This document shows positions 35,117 to 47,511 of a stretch of DNA of 64,000 nucleotides, piece after piece. Source of the DNA: Dactylis glomerata (Eukaryota; Streptophyta; Magnoliopsida; Poales; Poaceae); contig QXEO01000216.1 in assembly GCA_007115705.1 (NCBI GenBank), positions 451,172-515,171 on the forward strand. The letters are read 5' to 3'. The notes below the pieces were generated by a model. That model was not told the DNA's origin. It did not search any database and saw only the letters and a program-made list of their open reading frames with translations. Each line of letters opens with the position of its first letter. Position 1 is the stretch's first letter. Position numbers and translations under genes: made by a program.

Positions 35117-36897
35117 GAGGCATCGCGCTCCACCCACCCTCTCTTGCCTGGGAGGGCGGAGGATGGTGGTGGGGGCGCAGAGGACTCATCGGAAGGCTTC
35201 TTGCCATGGGAAGTCCCCGCCTCGGGTCGCCGGCTGGCGCGTTCATCGTTGAACTTGGAGCGGCGCTCTGCCTCCAGGCGGGCTTGGCGCTCCTCCTCCT
35301 CCAGGTCTCGTGAGGAAGACGCGTCAGCGTCTCCCCCGGTGGGCTGGTCCGGCAGGGCAGATTCGTCGTCGGAGGAATCTGAGAGCACCACGGTACTCTC
35401 AGAGCGCCTCCGGCGTGCCAGCCGCTCACCAGATTCGGCGCCATCATCGTCAACATCTCCAGAAGCCGTGGGCCCCGCTCCTCTCACTGCTGAGTCCTGT
35501 TCCAAACTGGCCGCCGACGCGCTCGGAAGAGGGCCGGGCACGACGCCGTCAGCAAGGAACGGGCCCCAGGCATTGAACTTCAAGATCCCAGCCGTGACGC
35601 GGCTGGTCTCCCGAGCACCCAAGTTGTAGATTGGCAGGGCGGTGCGCGGCATGGCGGGGACAGCGGCAAAAGAGAAGAAAGCTCTTATTACCTCCTCCCG
35701 AGCATCGGCATTGAGCTCGCTGACATGAAGCCGGAGGTCGTCTCTAGCCCGGTGCCCCCAAATGTTCCGGCGGTGGTCCTAAAGAGGGGCGATGCATCTG
35801 GTGATGAACTCCACTCCGACCATGGTCCCTATGACGCCGGCCTTCCGGAGGTCATGGATCCATGGGCGGAGCATCTTCAAGGCCTCCTCGGGAAGGGCCT
35901 CGCTGGCCCAGGTGGTGAGCTTGGTGGGGGGCACTCCGGTGACGAGGAAGATCTCGGATTCTTTGAGGATGTCGATGAATAGCCAGCGGCTTCGGAAGTC
36001 TTCAACTTTCTTCATCCACTTCAAGTCGATGAAGTCGCCCTCTGTCCCGGCGGTGGCGATGAAGGATATGCAACCGGAGCTCTGGTTCAACCCAGAGGAC
36101 CGAAGAGAGAAGAGGTGGCGGAAGTACACCACCGACGGCTTGATGCCAATCCACGCCTCGCAGGCGTAGGCGAAGACCGCCAGCAGGGTGACGGATTTGG
36201 GATGCAGGTGGATGGCCTGGATCCCTAGGTCTCCAAGATCACTAGGAAGAAGGGGGAGAACAGCGGCACTAGGCCAGCGAAGACAGAGAAGAGGAAGAAG
36301 GGTTGCGCTGCCATGGGCAGAGTGTCCCGCGGCATGTGGCCGTGCCAGATGCGGTTGGCGCCCCAATCGCTGTTCTTGCTCCCGACCATCTCTCGGACGG
36401 TCTGGAGCTCGCGGCAGCTCTTGATGCGGGATTCGAGCAGGGGCGCCACCGGCTGCGGCGCTGCTTCAGAAGACCTCGCTGCTCCGGTGGCCCTGCGCGG
36501 TGCCATGGCTTCCGGTCGGGGGCGGGTTGCAGCGGGAGGATGGAAAGCTAAGGGGATTTGGATGCGCAAGTTCTTCGAAAAGGGGGGCGGCGGCGGCGAT
36601 GTGCTGTAAAGGAGGAGAAGGAGCCTTCTCTGCTAAGCTTTAAAGGAGGCAGGGAGGGCGCAGTTTCCAAAACGTTGCCCTTGATGCGATGGTTCGAAAA
36701 CGCCCGTTACTCCACTCATGACGCACAATCTCCACGCCGTTTCGTCTCGCCAACTGCGGTCGCGCCACGCATCCGCGGCCTCTGCATCTTCACATGGTCC
36801 TCTGACCGCGCGTTGACGCGTGGCGTTGGAGGGCCCAACAGCTTCTGGGGGCCCCTGGCCCTTTGCTCCCTCAAGAGGGCGCGTTCGCGGGCCAGGC

Positions 36898-36910
36898 TCC
36901 CGGGGGCTAC
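36898..36910 (+). other. Polypurine tract-like site, element F
   Basis: TCCCGGGGGCTAC directly precedes the 3' LTR start at 36911. Confidence 0.5.
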
Positions 36911-37817
36911 TGTCGGTGTTCTAGATACCGGGGTATCCCGGTCCACCTGCTCCCGGGCCCCTTCAACGGCCCAGCTTTGGCCCAGGGGTGGAACGACGAC
37001 CGAAGCACGGCGGAGAAGACCCTCATGAGGAGGCGCCTCATGAGGAGAACCACGACTAAAACTGCTAAGGACCAGAAGACCTCCTCACGAGCTGTTTCCC
37101 GTGAGGGGAGGGACCACGTCCATGTCAGCTTGGCACGCTTCCGTGCTGAGCAAGAAGATAAGAGCAGAAGACTGCGTACCATCCACGCTACCCCCGACAG
37201 GGAGGAGACCAGCTTTCGCCGTGCCTGCATAAAGCGGCACAGTGGTTGTTGGCCACCCCCTAAAAATAGGGTGGACGGTGCAGGGCGCTAGAGGAGGACG
37301 TCAGCTCCCTCCACCCACTCCTGTGGACCGGCGCCACTACTCTACGAAGACTACGTCTACGGAAGACTCAAGACTACAACTATCCTCCCTCCTTGGCCGT
37401 GTGTGGCAACCCCTTCCCCAAGATGATAAGGGGAAGGAGGACCTGGGCGCTATAAAAGGAGGGGAGGCCACCCCTTAGAGGGGATCGAATCTTCATCTCC
37501 GGGCTCCTAGCTAGGCTAAGTTGGTTCTTCTACCTTCGGCCAGTTAGAGCTCTGTAACCAAGACCTTGTACTCCTCACGAGGTATCACGTTGTAATACAA
37601 GAAGGCAGGAAGTAGGGGTTTTACCTCACCACGAGGGCCCTGAACCTGGGTAAAGCTTGGTGTCTCTCTCTGCAGTGCGTTGTGCGTTCGACGTCTCGAG
37701 GCTTCCATCACCGTGTTTCGTTGCGATCCAAGATCTCCCACGTTCAGCCCCCTGCGTTCGAATCTTTGGGTTCGTCATGTGGTACCCCGTGTTCTTGCGA
37801 CATGAAATCCATCGACA
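36911..37817 (+). repeat. Element F 3' LTR
   Basis: It starts TGTCGGTGTTCTAG and ends ATCCATCGACA. It is the partner of 28998-29906, with a TATA box at 37451-37458. The E LTR resumes after it. Confidence 0.93.
37451..37458 (+). promoter_or_regulatory. TATA box, element F 3' LTR
   Basis: TATAAAAG is identical to the box in the left LTR. Confidence 0.65.
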
Positions 37818-38635
37818 GTATGTACTTGGCCAAGATAGCTGCTAACAACAGAGAGCATGCAAGATCATAAACAACATAGAGATAACATAAGATAAAATTC
37901 AGAACATCAACTTAACATAACACCAATATTCATCAGATCTAAACAAACACAACATGTAGAATTACATAAAGATGATCTCGATCATGTAGGGCAGCTCACA
38001 AGATCTAAACATGAAGCACATGGTGGAGAAGACAACCATCTAGCTACTGCTATAGACCCATAGTCTAAGGTAGACTACTCACTCATCGCGCCGGAGGCAA
38101 GCATGGCGATGAAGAAGACCTCCGGTGGCGATTCCCCTCTCCGGCAGGGTGCCGAGAAGAGCTTCTAGACCCTCCCGATCTCGGGTTGACGACAGCGGCG
38201 GATCGCGATGAGTTTCCAGAAAATTGATCGGGTCCTTAGGTTTTTCCCGTCTAGGGGTCTTTATAGGCGAAGGGGCGGCGTCAGGAGTGGACCAGGGCGC
38301 CCTCACCATAGGTGGGTGCGGCCAGGGGCTGGGCCGCACCCCCTGGTGGTGAGGCTGGCCCTGGCCCCTCTCCCTGTCATCTTCGGTCTTCGCGAAGCTT
38401 CGGTAAATATTAGGAGGTTCGGCTTTTGTTTTGTCCAATTCCAAGAATATTTCCTGTGTAACTTTTCTGAAACACAAAAACAGCAGAAAACAGGGAACTG
38501 GCACTGTGGCATCTTGTTAATAGGTTAGTTCCGAAAAATGCATAAAAATGCCACGAAGTGTAACAAAACAGTAAGCAAATGGTGTAAGAACAAGCATGGA
38601 GCATCAAAAATTATAGATACGTTTGAGACGTATCA
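37818..38635 (-). repeat. Element E 3' LTR, proximal part
   Basis: This resumes the E LTR (TACTTGGCCAAGATAGCTGC) and ends in GAGACGTATCA, which is the LTR start on the - strand. It matches 51346-52127. A TATA-like CTATAAA lies at 38260-38266. Confidence 0.9.
38260..38266 (-). promoter_or_regulatory. TATA-like box, element E 3' LTR
   Basis: CTATAAA on the - strand is at the place equivalent to 51751-51757 in the other E LTR. Confidence 0.45.
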
Positions 38636-39677
38636 AGCATCCCCAAGCTTAACTCCTGCTTGTCCTCGAGTAGGTAAGTGATAACAAAAGAATAAATTTT
38701 GAGGTGACATGCACCATCACAATCTTGATCATCTAAGTAAAGCATTGAGTGCTGAGATCAAAGAACTTAAAACATGGGCATGAAAGACATAATCTTGATA
38801 GAAGAAACTTAGCAACCATGTTATAACATGAAAAGAACACAAACAAAAGATCATGAAAAATGAAACAATGAAAGTCACGTGTGTGTTTCAACCATATGGA
38901 AAAACATAGCAAATGGTTTCTATCTTGCCCTTCATGGAATAGCAAAACATAAATGCATAGGACACCTTCAAGTTTAAGAGGGCGACTAGATACAAATAAT
39001 TTAAGAACAAGTGAAACCATAATCATGAATCAATCAATGATAACTTTGGGACAATGCACATTATACTCAGAATGGCAACTATGCTCTCTTAGACGGTGCA
39101 TAAAGGTAGAAGGTGGAGACTCAACATAAAAGTAAAAGAAAGGCCCTTCGCAGAGCGAAGCAGTGATTGCAAGTTTTATAAACCTTCAAAAATTATGGTA
39201 CTTACTAGCTTTGAGCTCTCATTGCCCCCATCATAGGCATCTTGAATGGTTAAAGTTAATGCGAGTACAATTATGAAGCATATGCTTGACAAATCATAAG
39301 TTGAAAACCTCATGTCCCGTGAAGTACGAATACCCAAACCTCATGCTACTCGACTTAGGGTCCCAAGCAAGCTCTTGTCATTGTAAGTATATGCGTATCA
39401 TTGAGAACCACCAACGGGGTACCTCCATGCCCGATGACATGGAACAAGCCCACACCAAAATGACAGGACACACAGACAATGAACACCTCGGCATCTCTTT
39501 TATTTACCATTGGTATAGCTTTTTATTTTGAGATGCGTCGTCGAATGTCCACTATGGGCATGCTGTAAATTTCCACCATGAATTATGCATGGCTTAGATT
39601 TGCGGCCCAGGCGTTTCTCTAACACATATACAAACTCCATGATCCCGCAAGATTCCCAACTTGTTTCACATCGCGAC
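38636..39677 (-). mobile_element. Element E non-coding 3' module, LTR-proximal part
   Basis: GCATCCCCAAGCTT (38637-38650) is the polypurine tract on the - strand. The rest resembles, in reverse complement, A 11290-11660 and, in the same orientation, C 21000-22000. No gene is present. It ends at GCGAC (39673-39677), the only surviving copy of what should be the target duplication of H. Confidence 0.75.
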
Positions 39678-41433
39678 TGAAGGGTTTCGCAGCATAGTAA
39701 ATCAAAAAATTTCCTACGGATGCGAACGAGAAAGCCAAGATCTAATCTAGGAGATGTAATCAACGAGAGAGATAGATGAGATCTTCATACCCTTGAAGAA
39801 ATCGCACAGCAGAAACGTTCAACAGAACATGGATGATGTACTAATACTAGCCGTCTCCTCCTCGCGATCCGATCCGATCCAACGCCGCAAGTGGCGACGC
39901 CTCCGAGAGTTGCACACGTACAGCGCACCAACAACTCCGTCTTCCCTGTCCAGCGAGATATGGTGGAGTGGAAGATGGGATCGATAAGATGACAGCGTGA
40001 TGTCTATGGTGGAGAGTATGCCCTGACAGGGCTTCACCTGTTTGCGTGGTGGAAGAAGAACAGAGAAAGCAGGCTTCAAAAAGTGGGCATCGGCTTCGCG
40101 CAAATTAGGTCACAAAAGCCACCGGCCGCACTGCTCCTTTTATAGCCACCGAGTCTTGCAATAGGGGCTAGGTTATATGCGCGCATCGCATGCATGCAGG
40201 CAGCGCCGTCGTCGATCGATTGAATCGATCACGAGCCGTATGGGCGATCATCCAGTACTCCAGCCGGGAGGCTTCAGGCGGCAGCCCACTTGGCCCAAGC
40301 CGGCCGGCCTGCCAGGAGCCAAAGGCCCATCCGGCCAAGTGATCGAGCACGCCAGGGACGCACTCACCTGGCCGCCTCGCTCGTAGCGAGCGAGCCAGGG
40401 AGGCTCCTGGCCGCCGCCCTTTTTTTTCTTTGTCTTCCTTTTTTTCCTTTATTTATTTCCTCTAAATAAATATCAGTTAATATTTATTAATTCATGCAAT
40501 TAATAAACATTACCTTTCACCTGGAACAATTCCGTAACTTTCCAAAACACTTTTACATATATCCCGAAACTACCCTAGCATTGATTTGCATTAAGTGTGT
40601 GACCCTATGGGTTCGAGAATACGCGGACATGATCTCCATCAATAATCAATAGCGGGATCTAGAAATCCATATTGACTCCCACGCACTCAACGATGATTAT
40701 ATCGGATGAACCACGATGTCAGGATTCAATCAATCCCGTATTTGTATTCCCTTTGTCTCACGATATTTTACTCGCCCGAGATTCGACCATCGGTATCGGC
40801 ATACCTAGTTCAATCTCGTTCACAACAAGTGTTTTAATCGTTCCGTAATCTAATATCACTTTGTGATTAACTCCTTAACCACGTGCTTGCAAGCGATGTT
40901 GATATCGATTATCGAGTGGGCCCGAAGTATATCTCTCCGACTCGGGAGGGACAAATTCCATCTCGATACATACAACCCAACAAGTACTTTCCGATTATCT
41001 GAGAGACACCTTTATGATCACCTTCTCATAGGATGATGTTTGATGACCTCAAAGCTCTCTTCCGATACTAGGGAGTTGCATTATCTCATGGTCTAAGGAA
41101 CACAATACATGACATAGGAAAAAGCTTCACAAAGATGAACACAATGACACGATCTAATTGTTGTGCTTTATTTGGGTCTGTCCATCACATCATTCTCCTA
41201 ATGACATGATCTCATTATTAATTGACAACTCATGTCTATGGTTAGGAAACCTTAACCATCATTAATCAATGAACTAGTCCATAGAGGCGTACTAGGGACA
41301 CAGTGTTGTTCATAACCTACACAAGTATTAATGTTTCCACTTAATACAATTCTATCATAGAATATAAACATTATCATGAACAGAATTATAATAATAACAT
41401 CTTTATTATTGCCTCTAGGGCATAATTCCAACA
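39678..41433 (-). repeat. Element H 3' LTR
   Basis: On the - strand it begins TGTTGGAATTATGCCCTAGA at 41433 and ends GCGAAACCCTTCA at 39678, 1756 bp. The head TGTTGGAA(A/T)TATGCCC is diagnostic of grass BARE/Angela/WIS-type copia LTRs. Confidence 0.95.
40137..40144 (-). promoter_or_regulatory. TATA box, element H 3' LTR
   Basis: TATAAAAG lies on the - strand, inside the interval that is missing from the 5' LTR copy. Confidence 0.6.
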
Positions 41434-41461
41434 GTCTCCCACTTGCACTAGAGTCAATAAT

Positions 41462-44400
41462 CTAGTTTACATCTGGTAACAATCTAACACCCATGGCATT
41501 AAGGTGCTGATCATGTTTTGCTCGTGGAAGAGGTTTAGTCAACAGATCTGCAACATTCAGATCCGTATGTACTTTGCTAATCTTTAGATCTCCATCTGCT
41601 ATATAATCTCGAATTATATGGAAATGACGGTTGATGTGCTTGGTCTTTGGATGATATCTTGGTTCCTTAGCCCGCGCTATGGCATCAGTGTTGTCGCACA
41701 ATATCTCCAGTGGGTCCAAGGCACTTGGAACCACACCAAGCTCAGTGATGAAGTTCCTGATCCAAACTCCTTCACTTGACGCTTCCGAAGCAGCCATGTA
41801 TTCCGCTTCGGTTGTAGATCCTAGGATCACGCTTTGCTTGCAGCTTCTCTAGCTCACAGCTCCACCATTCAAAATATAAACGTATCCAGTCTGAGATTTG
41901 GAATCATCCGGGTCGGTGTCGAAACTAGCGTCGACATAACTTTTTACGACAAGCTGCTCATCACCTCCATAGACCAAGAACATTTCTTTAGTCCTATTTA
42001 AATACTTTAGGATGTTCTTTACGGCTGTCCAATGTTCCACTCCTGGATCACTTTGGTATCTGCTTGTCAAACTAAGAACATTGGACACATCCGGTCTAGT
42101 ACACAATATGGCATACATGATAGAACCTATGGCCGAGGCATATGGCACTTTGCTCATAGTTTCTCTATCTTTTGCTGTAGTTCGACACTGAGCCTTGCTC
42201 AATATCTTACCTGACAACATGGGCAATGAACCTTTCTTTGCTTTATCCATTCTAAACCTTTTTAGAACTTTGTCCAGGTATGTACTTTGGCTTAAACCTA
42301 TTAGGCGTCTTTGTCTATCTCTATAGATTTTGATGCCTAATATATAAGCAGCTTCTCCTAGGTCTTTCATTGAAAAACTTTTATTCAAATAACTCTTCAC
42401 ATCGTTAAGCATACCGATGTCATTTCCAATAATCAATATGTCATCCACATATAGTACTAAAAATGTCACCGAGCTCCCACCATAGTTTCAAAAACCGGAC
42501 CGGTGAGTGAACCGGTGAGGTGGCTGGCTCACTGGTTCACCGGTCCAACCGGTGGTTCAGCTGGTTCAATAGCGACAAAAAACCATCAAATTTAATAAAT
42601 AATTAAGTTAATTTTGGAAAAAAATTATCATCGGATCATATATTTTATGTTTGCTTTCATAGTAGATCACAAACTAAGTGTAGTAAAGGTGATATTAGTT
42701 CTTATGCAAAGTATTTGGAGCAACGTTCTAGGTTTTAGGATCATCTCCTCAAGAAAACACATTATTTTTATGCAGTATTTCTGGTTTTTTCTTAGTTGGA
42801 CCAGTGACTCTTAAAAAACCGATGAGGGCTTCGGTTCAGGTTTTTATTGGTCGAACCACCAAACCGGTTTGGTTTTTAAAACTATGGCTCCCACTCACTT
42901 TTTGTAGACACAAGCTTCGTAGCAATTTGGAACAAATCCAAAACTATTGATCACTTGATCAAAACGAAGGTTCCAACTTCGGGATGCTTGCTTCAGCCCA
43001 TAAATGGAACGATGAAGTTTGCACACCTTATCAGCATCCTTAGGATCGACAAAACCTTCGGGCTGCATCATATACAACTCTTCACCAATGTTTCCATTGA
43101 GGAATGCAGTCTTGACATCCATCTGCCAAATTTCATAATCATGAAACGCAGCAATTGCTAATAAAATCCAAATGGACTTAAACATCGCTACTGGAGAGAA
43201 AGTCTCATTGTAGTCAACACCTTGAACTTGCCAAAAACCTTTTGCGACAAGCCGAGCCTTATAGACAGTAACATTACCATCCGCGTCCGTTTTCTTCTTG
43301 AAAATCCATTTGCACTCAACGGCCTTACGGTCGCTAGGAGGGTCCACCAAAGTCCATACTTGGTTTTCGCTCATGGATCCCAATTTGGATTTCATAGCCT
43401 CTAGCCATTTCACAGAGTCTGGGCTCATCATCGCTTCCTCATAGTTCACAGGTTCATTGTTGTCTAACAACATGACGGTTAAAATAGGGTTGCCGTACCA
43501 TTCAGGAGTGGCACGCGACCTTGTCGACCTGCGAAGTTCAGTAGTAGCATCGTTCGAAGTTTCATGATCCTCGTTATTAGCTTCCTCTCCTGTTGGTGCA
43601 GGCGGCGCCAGAACAACTTCGGGTGCTGCGCTACTCTCCAACTCGAGAGAAGGTTCAATAACCTCGTCTAGCTCTACCTTCCTCCCACTCACTTCTTTCG
43701 AGAGAAACTCCTTCTCAAGAAAGGATCCGTTCTTAGCAACAAACACTTTGCCTTCGGATCTATGGTAGAAGGTATACCCAATCGTTTCCTTAGGGTATCC
43801 TATGAAGACGCATTTCTCCGCTTTGGGTTCGAGCTTGTCCGGCATCAACCTCTTGACGTAAGCTTCACATCCCCAAACTTTAAGAAACAACAGCTTAGGT
43901 TTGGCACCAAACCATAATTCATATGCTGTCGTCTCAACGGATTTAGATGGTGCCCTATTTAAAGTGAATACAGCGGTTTCTAATGCATAACCCCAAAATG
44001 ATAACGGCAAATCTGTAAGAGACATCATCGATCGCACCATATCTAATAGAGTTCAATTCCGGTGTTCAGACACACCATTGCGCTGTGGTGTTCCAGGTGG
44101 CGTGAGTTGCGAAACAATTCCGCTTGCTTTAAGATGCGTGAGAAAATCATAACTCAAATATTCACCTCCACGATCGGATCACAGAAATTTAATTTCCCTG
44201 TTACGATGGTTTTCCACTTTGTTCTGAAATTCTTTGAACTTTTCAAACGTTTCAGATTTATGTTTCATTAAATAGACATACCCATATCTACTTAAGTCAT
44301 CAGTAAAAGTGAGAAAATAGCGATATCCACTGCGTGTTGAAATACTCATTGGTCCACACACATCGGTATGTATGATTTCCAATAAGTCTGTTGCTTACTC

Positions 44401-45857
44401 CATTATTCCGGAGAACGGGGTTTTGATCATCTTGCCCATGAGGCATGGCTCGCACGTGTCAAATGATTCAAAATCAAGAGACTGCAAAAGTCCATCAGAA
44501 TGGAGTTTCTTCATGCGTTTTACGCCAATATGACCTGGACGACAGTGCCACAAATAAGTTGGATTATCACTATCTACTTTGCATCTTTTAGCCTCAATGT
44601 TATGGATGTGTGTTTCATTGCTTTCGAGATTCAGAAGAAATAAACCATTCACGACATGTGCATGACCATAAAAGATGTTATTCATATAAATAGAACAACC
44701 ATTATTCTCAGATTTAAATGAATAACCGTCTTGCGATAAACACGATCCAGATATAAAGTCCATGCTCAACGTAGGCACATAATAACAGTTATTAAGGTTT
44801 AAAACTAATCCGGAAGGTAAAACTAAGGAGAGCGTGCCGACGGCCATCACGTCAACTTTTGATCCATTGCCGACGCGCATTGTCACCTCATCCCTTGCTA
44901 GCCGCCGTCTATTCCGTAGCTCCTGTTTCGAGTTACAAATATTAGCAACTAAACCAGTATCATATACCCAGGCACTACAACGAGTGCTAGTAAGGTAGAC
45001 ATCAATAATATGTATATCAAATATACCTTTGATGGTGCCAGCCTTCTTGTCCGCTAAGTACTTCGGACAGTTGCGTTTCCAGTGACCCTTGTCCTTGCAA
45101 TAGAAGCACTCAACATCCGGCTTAGGACCAGACTTGAGCTTCTTATCAGTAGGGGCAACGCGCTTGCCGCTGCCTTTCTTGAAGGATCCCTTTGCACCCT
45201 TAGCTTTCTTGAAGCTAGTGGTCTTGTTGACCATCAACACATGATTATCTTTCTTGATATCCACCTCCGCAGCTTTCAGCTTAGCAAAGAGCTCAGTGAT
45301 CGTATCAGTGGAGCCAATTTGATTGTGAGTAACTACAAAGCCTTTGTTGCTAGGAGGGAGTGATTGCAGAACTTTGTCAATCTTGAGCTCTTCAGGAATC
45401 TTGCAGTCCAACTGCTCAAGGCGTTGAGTGTAGCCCGACATCTTAATGGCGTGCTCACTAACGGAACTCCCTTCCTCCATCTTGCAGTCAAAGAACTTCT
45501 CAGAGATCTCATATCTCTCAGAATGGGCTTGAGTCTGAAACATGGTTTTCAGTTCCTCAAGTATCTCATAAGGCCCACGGTACTTCTCAAAATGATTTTG
45601 AAGTTCCGGTTCCATAGAAAACAACATGGTACTCATAATCGCATCCTAATCATCTCTGTGAGAATTGAAGTCAACAAGTTCTTTAGTTTTCGCTGTTGCA
45701 GCAGGGGGTTACCTAGCGCTTCCTCAAGTACATAAGCTTTTTGTCCGCCAGCGAGAATGATCCTCAGATTGTGGAACCAGTTGGTGAAGTTAGACCCATT
45801 GTTTTTAAGCTTTTCTTTCTCAGCAAACACATTGAAGTTGAAGTTGGACTTAGCCAT
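41462..45857 (-). pseudogene. Copia gag-pol of element H, disrupted
   Basis: The - strand order is: gag start MAKSNFNFNVFAEKEKLKNN at 45857; gag core; CCHC knuckle CFYCKDKGHWKRNC; protease core WVYDTG; GAG-pre-integrase zinc region with HIGVKRM and CEPC; integrase (DVCGPM, TFTDDLSRYGY); reverse transcriptase with YVDD at about 42449; and RNase H (AEYMAASEA, LTKPLPRAKHDQ) to 41462. Disruptions I can see are a frameshift and TAG near 45640-45720, stops near 44395, 44180 and 44047, a one-base loss near 42895, the MITE at 42481-42886, and TAG near 41849. It would have encoded all proteins for reverse transcription and integration but cannot do so now. Confidence 0.93.
42481..42886. mobile_element. 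hAT-type MITE inside the H reverse transcriptase
   Basis: The element is 406 bp with terminal inverted repeats: CATAGTTTCAAAAACCGGAC at the left and CATAGTTTTAAAAACCAAAC reading in from the right. A perfect 8-bp duplication GCTCCCAC flanks it (42473-42480 and 42887-42894). The subterminal regions are rich in ACCGG. There is no ORF, so it would be mobilised in trans by a hAT transposase. Confidence 0.9.
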
Positions 45858-47067
45858 TTGATCTACAACATTGCAAGTACAATTTAGACTATGTTCATGA
45901 TAACTAGTTCAACTTAATCAAATTACTAGATGAACTCCCACTAAATTCAACATCCCTCAAGTTGTTTAGTGAACACGATCCAAATTCACCACACCTAATC
46001 CGATCTTCACGAGAAGAGATGTGGTTTCAATGGTGGACAACAAAGTGTCGATCATATCATTCATATGACTCATGTTTAACCTTTCGGTTTGTGTGTTCCG
46101 AGGCCATGTCTGTACATGCTAGGCTCGTCAAATCAAACCCAAGTATTTCCGCATGTGCAAAACTGGCTTGCACCCGTTGTATGTGAACGTAGAGTCTATA
46201 GCACCCGATCATCACGAGATGCTTCAAAACGATGAACTTTCGCAACGGTGCATACATGGGGAGAACACAATTTTATCTTGATCTTTAGTGAGGAATCATG
46301 TTATAATGCTACCGTCGTGATCAAAGCAAAGTAAGACACATAAAAGATAAACATCACATGCATATAATTTTATGTGACATGGTATAGCCAATCTCCGCAC
46401 AATGATCTCCATCTTGTGTGTGCCGGCGTGATCTCCATCACTCCACCATGATTGCCTCCACCACGAATAGCAACTAAAACTATTGCTAACTATTAGCGAT
46501 AAAGTAAAGCTATTACATGGTGTATGAGAAGTTGACACGCAGGTCATACACAATTATAAAGACAACCATATGGCTCCTGCCGGTTGTGAACTCATCGACA
46601 TGCAAGTCGTGAAATATTACAAAACATGATCATCGCATACATCACATATATCACATCACATCTTGTGGCCATACCATATCACAAAACACTCCCTGTAAAA
46701 ATAAGTTAGACGCCTCTACTTTGTTGCTGCATGTTTTACGTGGCTTATGGGAGTAACAAGTTAAGAACGATTCTTACCTACGAAAAGCCACAACAATGAT
46801 ATTATAGTTGCTAACATCCGTTGTAAATCTCATGACTACTATAGTGAGAGAAACTGGTATCCACCAGCCGCATGTGTGGAACAAGCCACACGTCAAGTGT
46901 GGAGCCAGTCTCGCAAACAAGGTCGCGTAAAGTTGGCCTGGACCGCTTCGATCTCACTATGCCGCGCCCTAAGAAATACACAACATAGAGGTTTGCAATA
47001 GAAAACATCAACGCTCGCAACAAGCATGTTGCGTTCTACTCGTGAAACACATCTACGCATAGATCTA
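45858..47067 (-). mobile_element. Element H untranslated leader
   Basis: This is about 1.2 kb between primer site and gag with no supported ORF. It is homologous to the D leader at 2940-3887 and includes a GTTGTGGCTTTTCGTAGGTA block near 46790. Long leaders are usual in BARE-type elements. Confidence 0.8.
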
Positions 47068-47079
47068 GCTCTGATACCA
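47068..47079 (-). other. Primer binding site, element H (initiator Met tRNA)
   Basis: The - strand reads TGGTATCAGAGC one base after the LTR end. This is the complement of the 3' end of plant initiator methionine tRNA and is standard for copia elements. Confidence 0.92.
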
Positions 47080-47080
47080 C

Positions 47081-47511
47081 TGAAGGGTTTCGCAGCATAG
47101 TAAATCAAAAAATTTCCTACGGATGCGAACGAGAAAGCCAAGATCTAATCTAGGAGATGTAATCAACGAGAGAGATAGATGAGATCTTCATACCCTTGAA
47201 GAAATCGCACAGCGGAAATGTTCAACAGAACATGGATGATGTAGTCATACTAGCCGTCTCCTCCTCGCAATCCGATCCGATCCAACGCCGCAAGTGGCGA
47301 CGCCTCCGAGAGTTGCACACGTACAGCGCACCAACGACTCCGCCTTCCCGGTCCAGCGAGATATGGTGGAGTGGTAGATGGGATATCGGTTAATATTTAT
47401 TAATTCATGCAATTAATAAACATTACTTTTCACCCAGAACAATTCCCTAACTTTCCAAAACACTTTTACATATATCCCAAAACTACCCTAGCGTTGATTT
47501 GCATTAAGTGT
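47081..47511 (-). repeat. Element H 5' LTR, truncated and internally deleted
   Basis: 47081-47388 matches 39678-39986 and then jumps to sequence matching 40471 onward, so about 485 bp including the TATA box are missing. The match stops at about 47511 (equivalent to 40594), losing the remaining outer LTR. The junction with element E shares GTG. Confidence 0.9.

Larger units (their letters stand above)
31250..36520 (-). pseudogene. Antisense gene of element F (PF04195-like domain plus long coiled coil), split by solo LTR G
   Basis: Reading - strand from about 36510, the first recognisable part resembles the putative gypsy-type transposon domain (PF04195): IQAIHLHPKSVTLLAVFAY and CEAWIGIKPSVVYFRHLF. 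After a frameshift near 36240 it is continuous to 35117 apart from one TAG near 35779. A phase-consistent 72-bp intron follows (35045-35116). Then come Ser/Asp/Glu-rich and Ala/Pro-rich parts, a further frameshift near 34650, and a long coiled coil rich in Arg, Glu, Ala and Leu (34640-34353, then 32689-31465) with two or three stops, ending in an acidic Ser/Glu tail near 31250. The frame is preserved across the G insertion. The function of this family is unknown. It is antisense to the LTRs and to gag. Confidence 0.75.
28998..37817 (+). mobile_element. Tat-like gypsy element F (gag fragment plus antisense gene)
   Basis: The LTRs are 28998-29906 and 36911-37817, about 907-909 bp. They start TGTCGGTG in the right copy (TATCGGTG in the left) and end GACA. 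The flanks GTACC and GTATG both differ by one base from GTATC, the sequence at the same place in the intact E LTR (51346 region). The interior has a short gag frame on the + strand, no pol, and a large antisense gene on the - strand. Extra antisense ORFs between gag-pol and the 3' LTR are known in the Tat lineage of plant gypsy elements. Confidence 0.85.
39678..47511 (-). mobile_element. Copia element H (BARE/Angela-like), degenerate
   Basis: The - strand order is truncated 5' LTR (47511-47081), initiator-Met primer site, leader, gag-pol (45857-41462), polypurine tract (AGTGCAAGTGGGAGAC, near 41435-41450) and 3' LTR (41433-39678). This is the full copia domain order. A MITE interrupts the polymerase. 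The outer part of the 5' LTR, together with about 150 bp of the host element E, is deleted, so no paired target duplication remains. Confidence 0.93.

Noticed and set aside
34250..35313. Two long + strand ORFs of 277 and 266 codons
   Set aside because: They are antisense shadows of the coiled-coil and Ala/Pro-rich parts of the antisense gene of F, which has the recognisable domain, the intron and frame continuity.
44395..45363. + strand ORFs opposite the H gag-pol
   Set aside because: They are shadows of the - strand copia frame with its clear knuckle, protease and integrase motifs.
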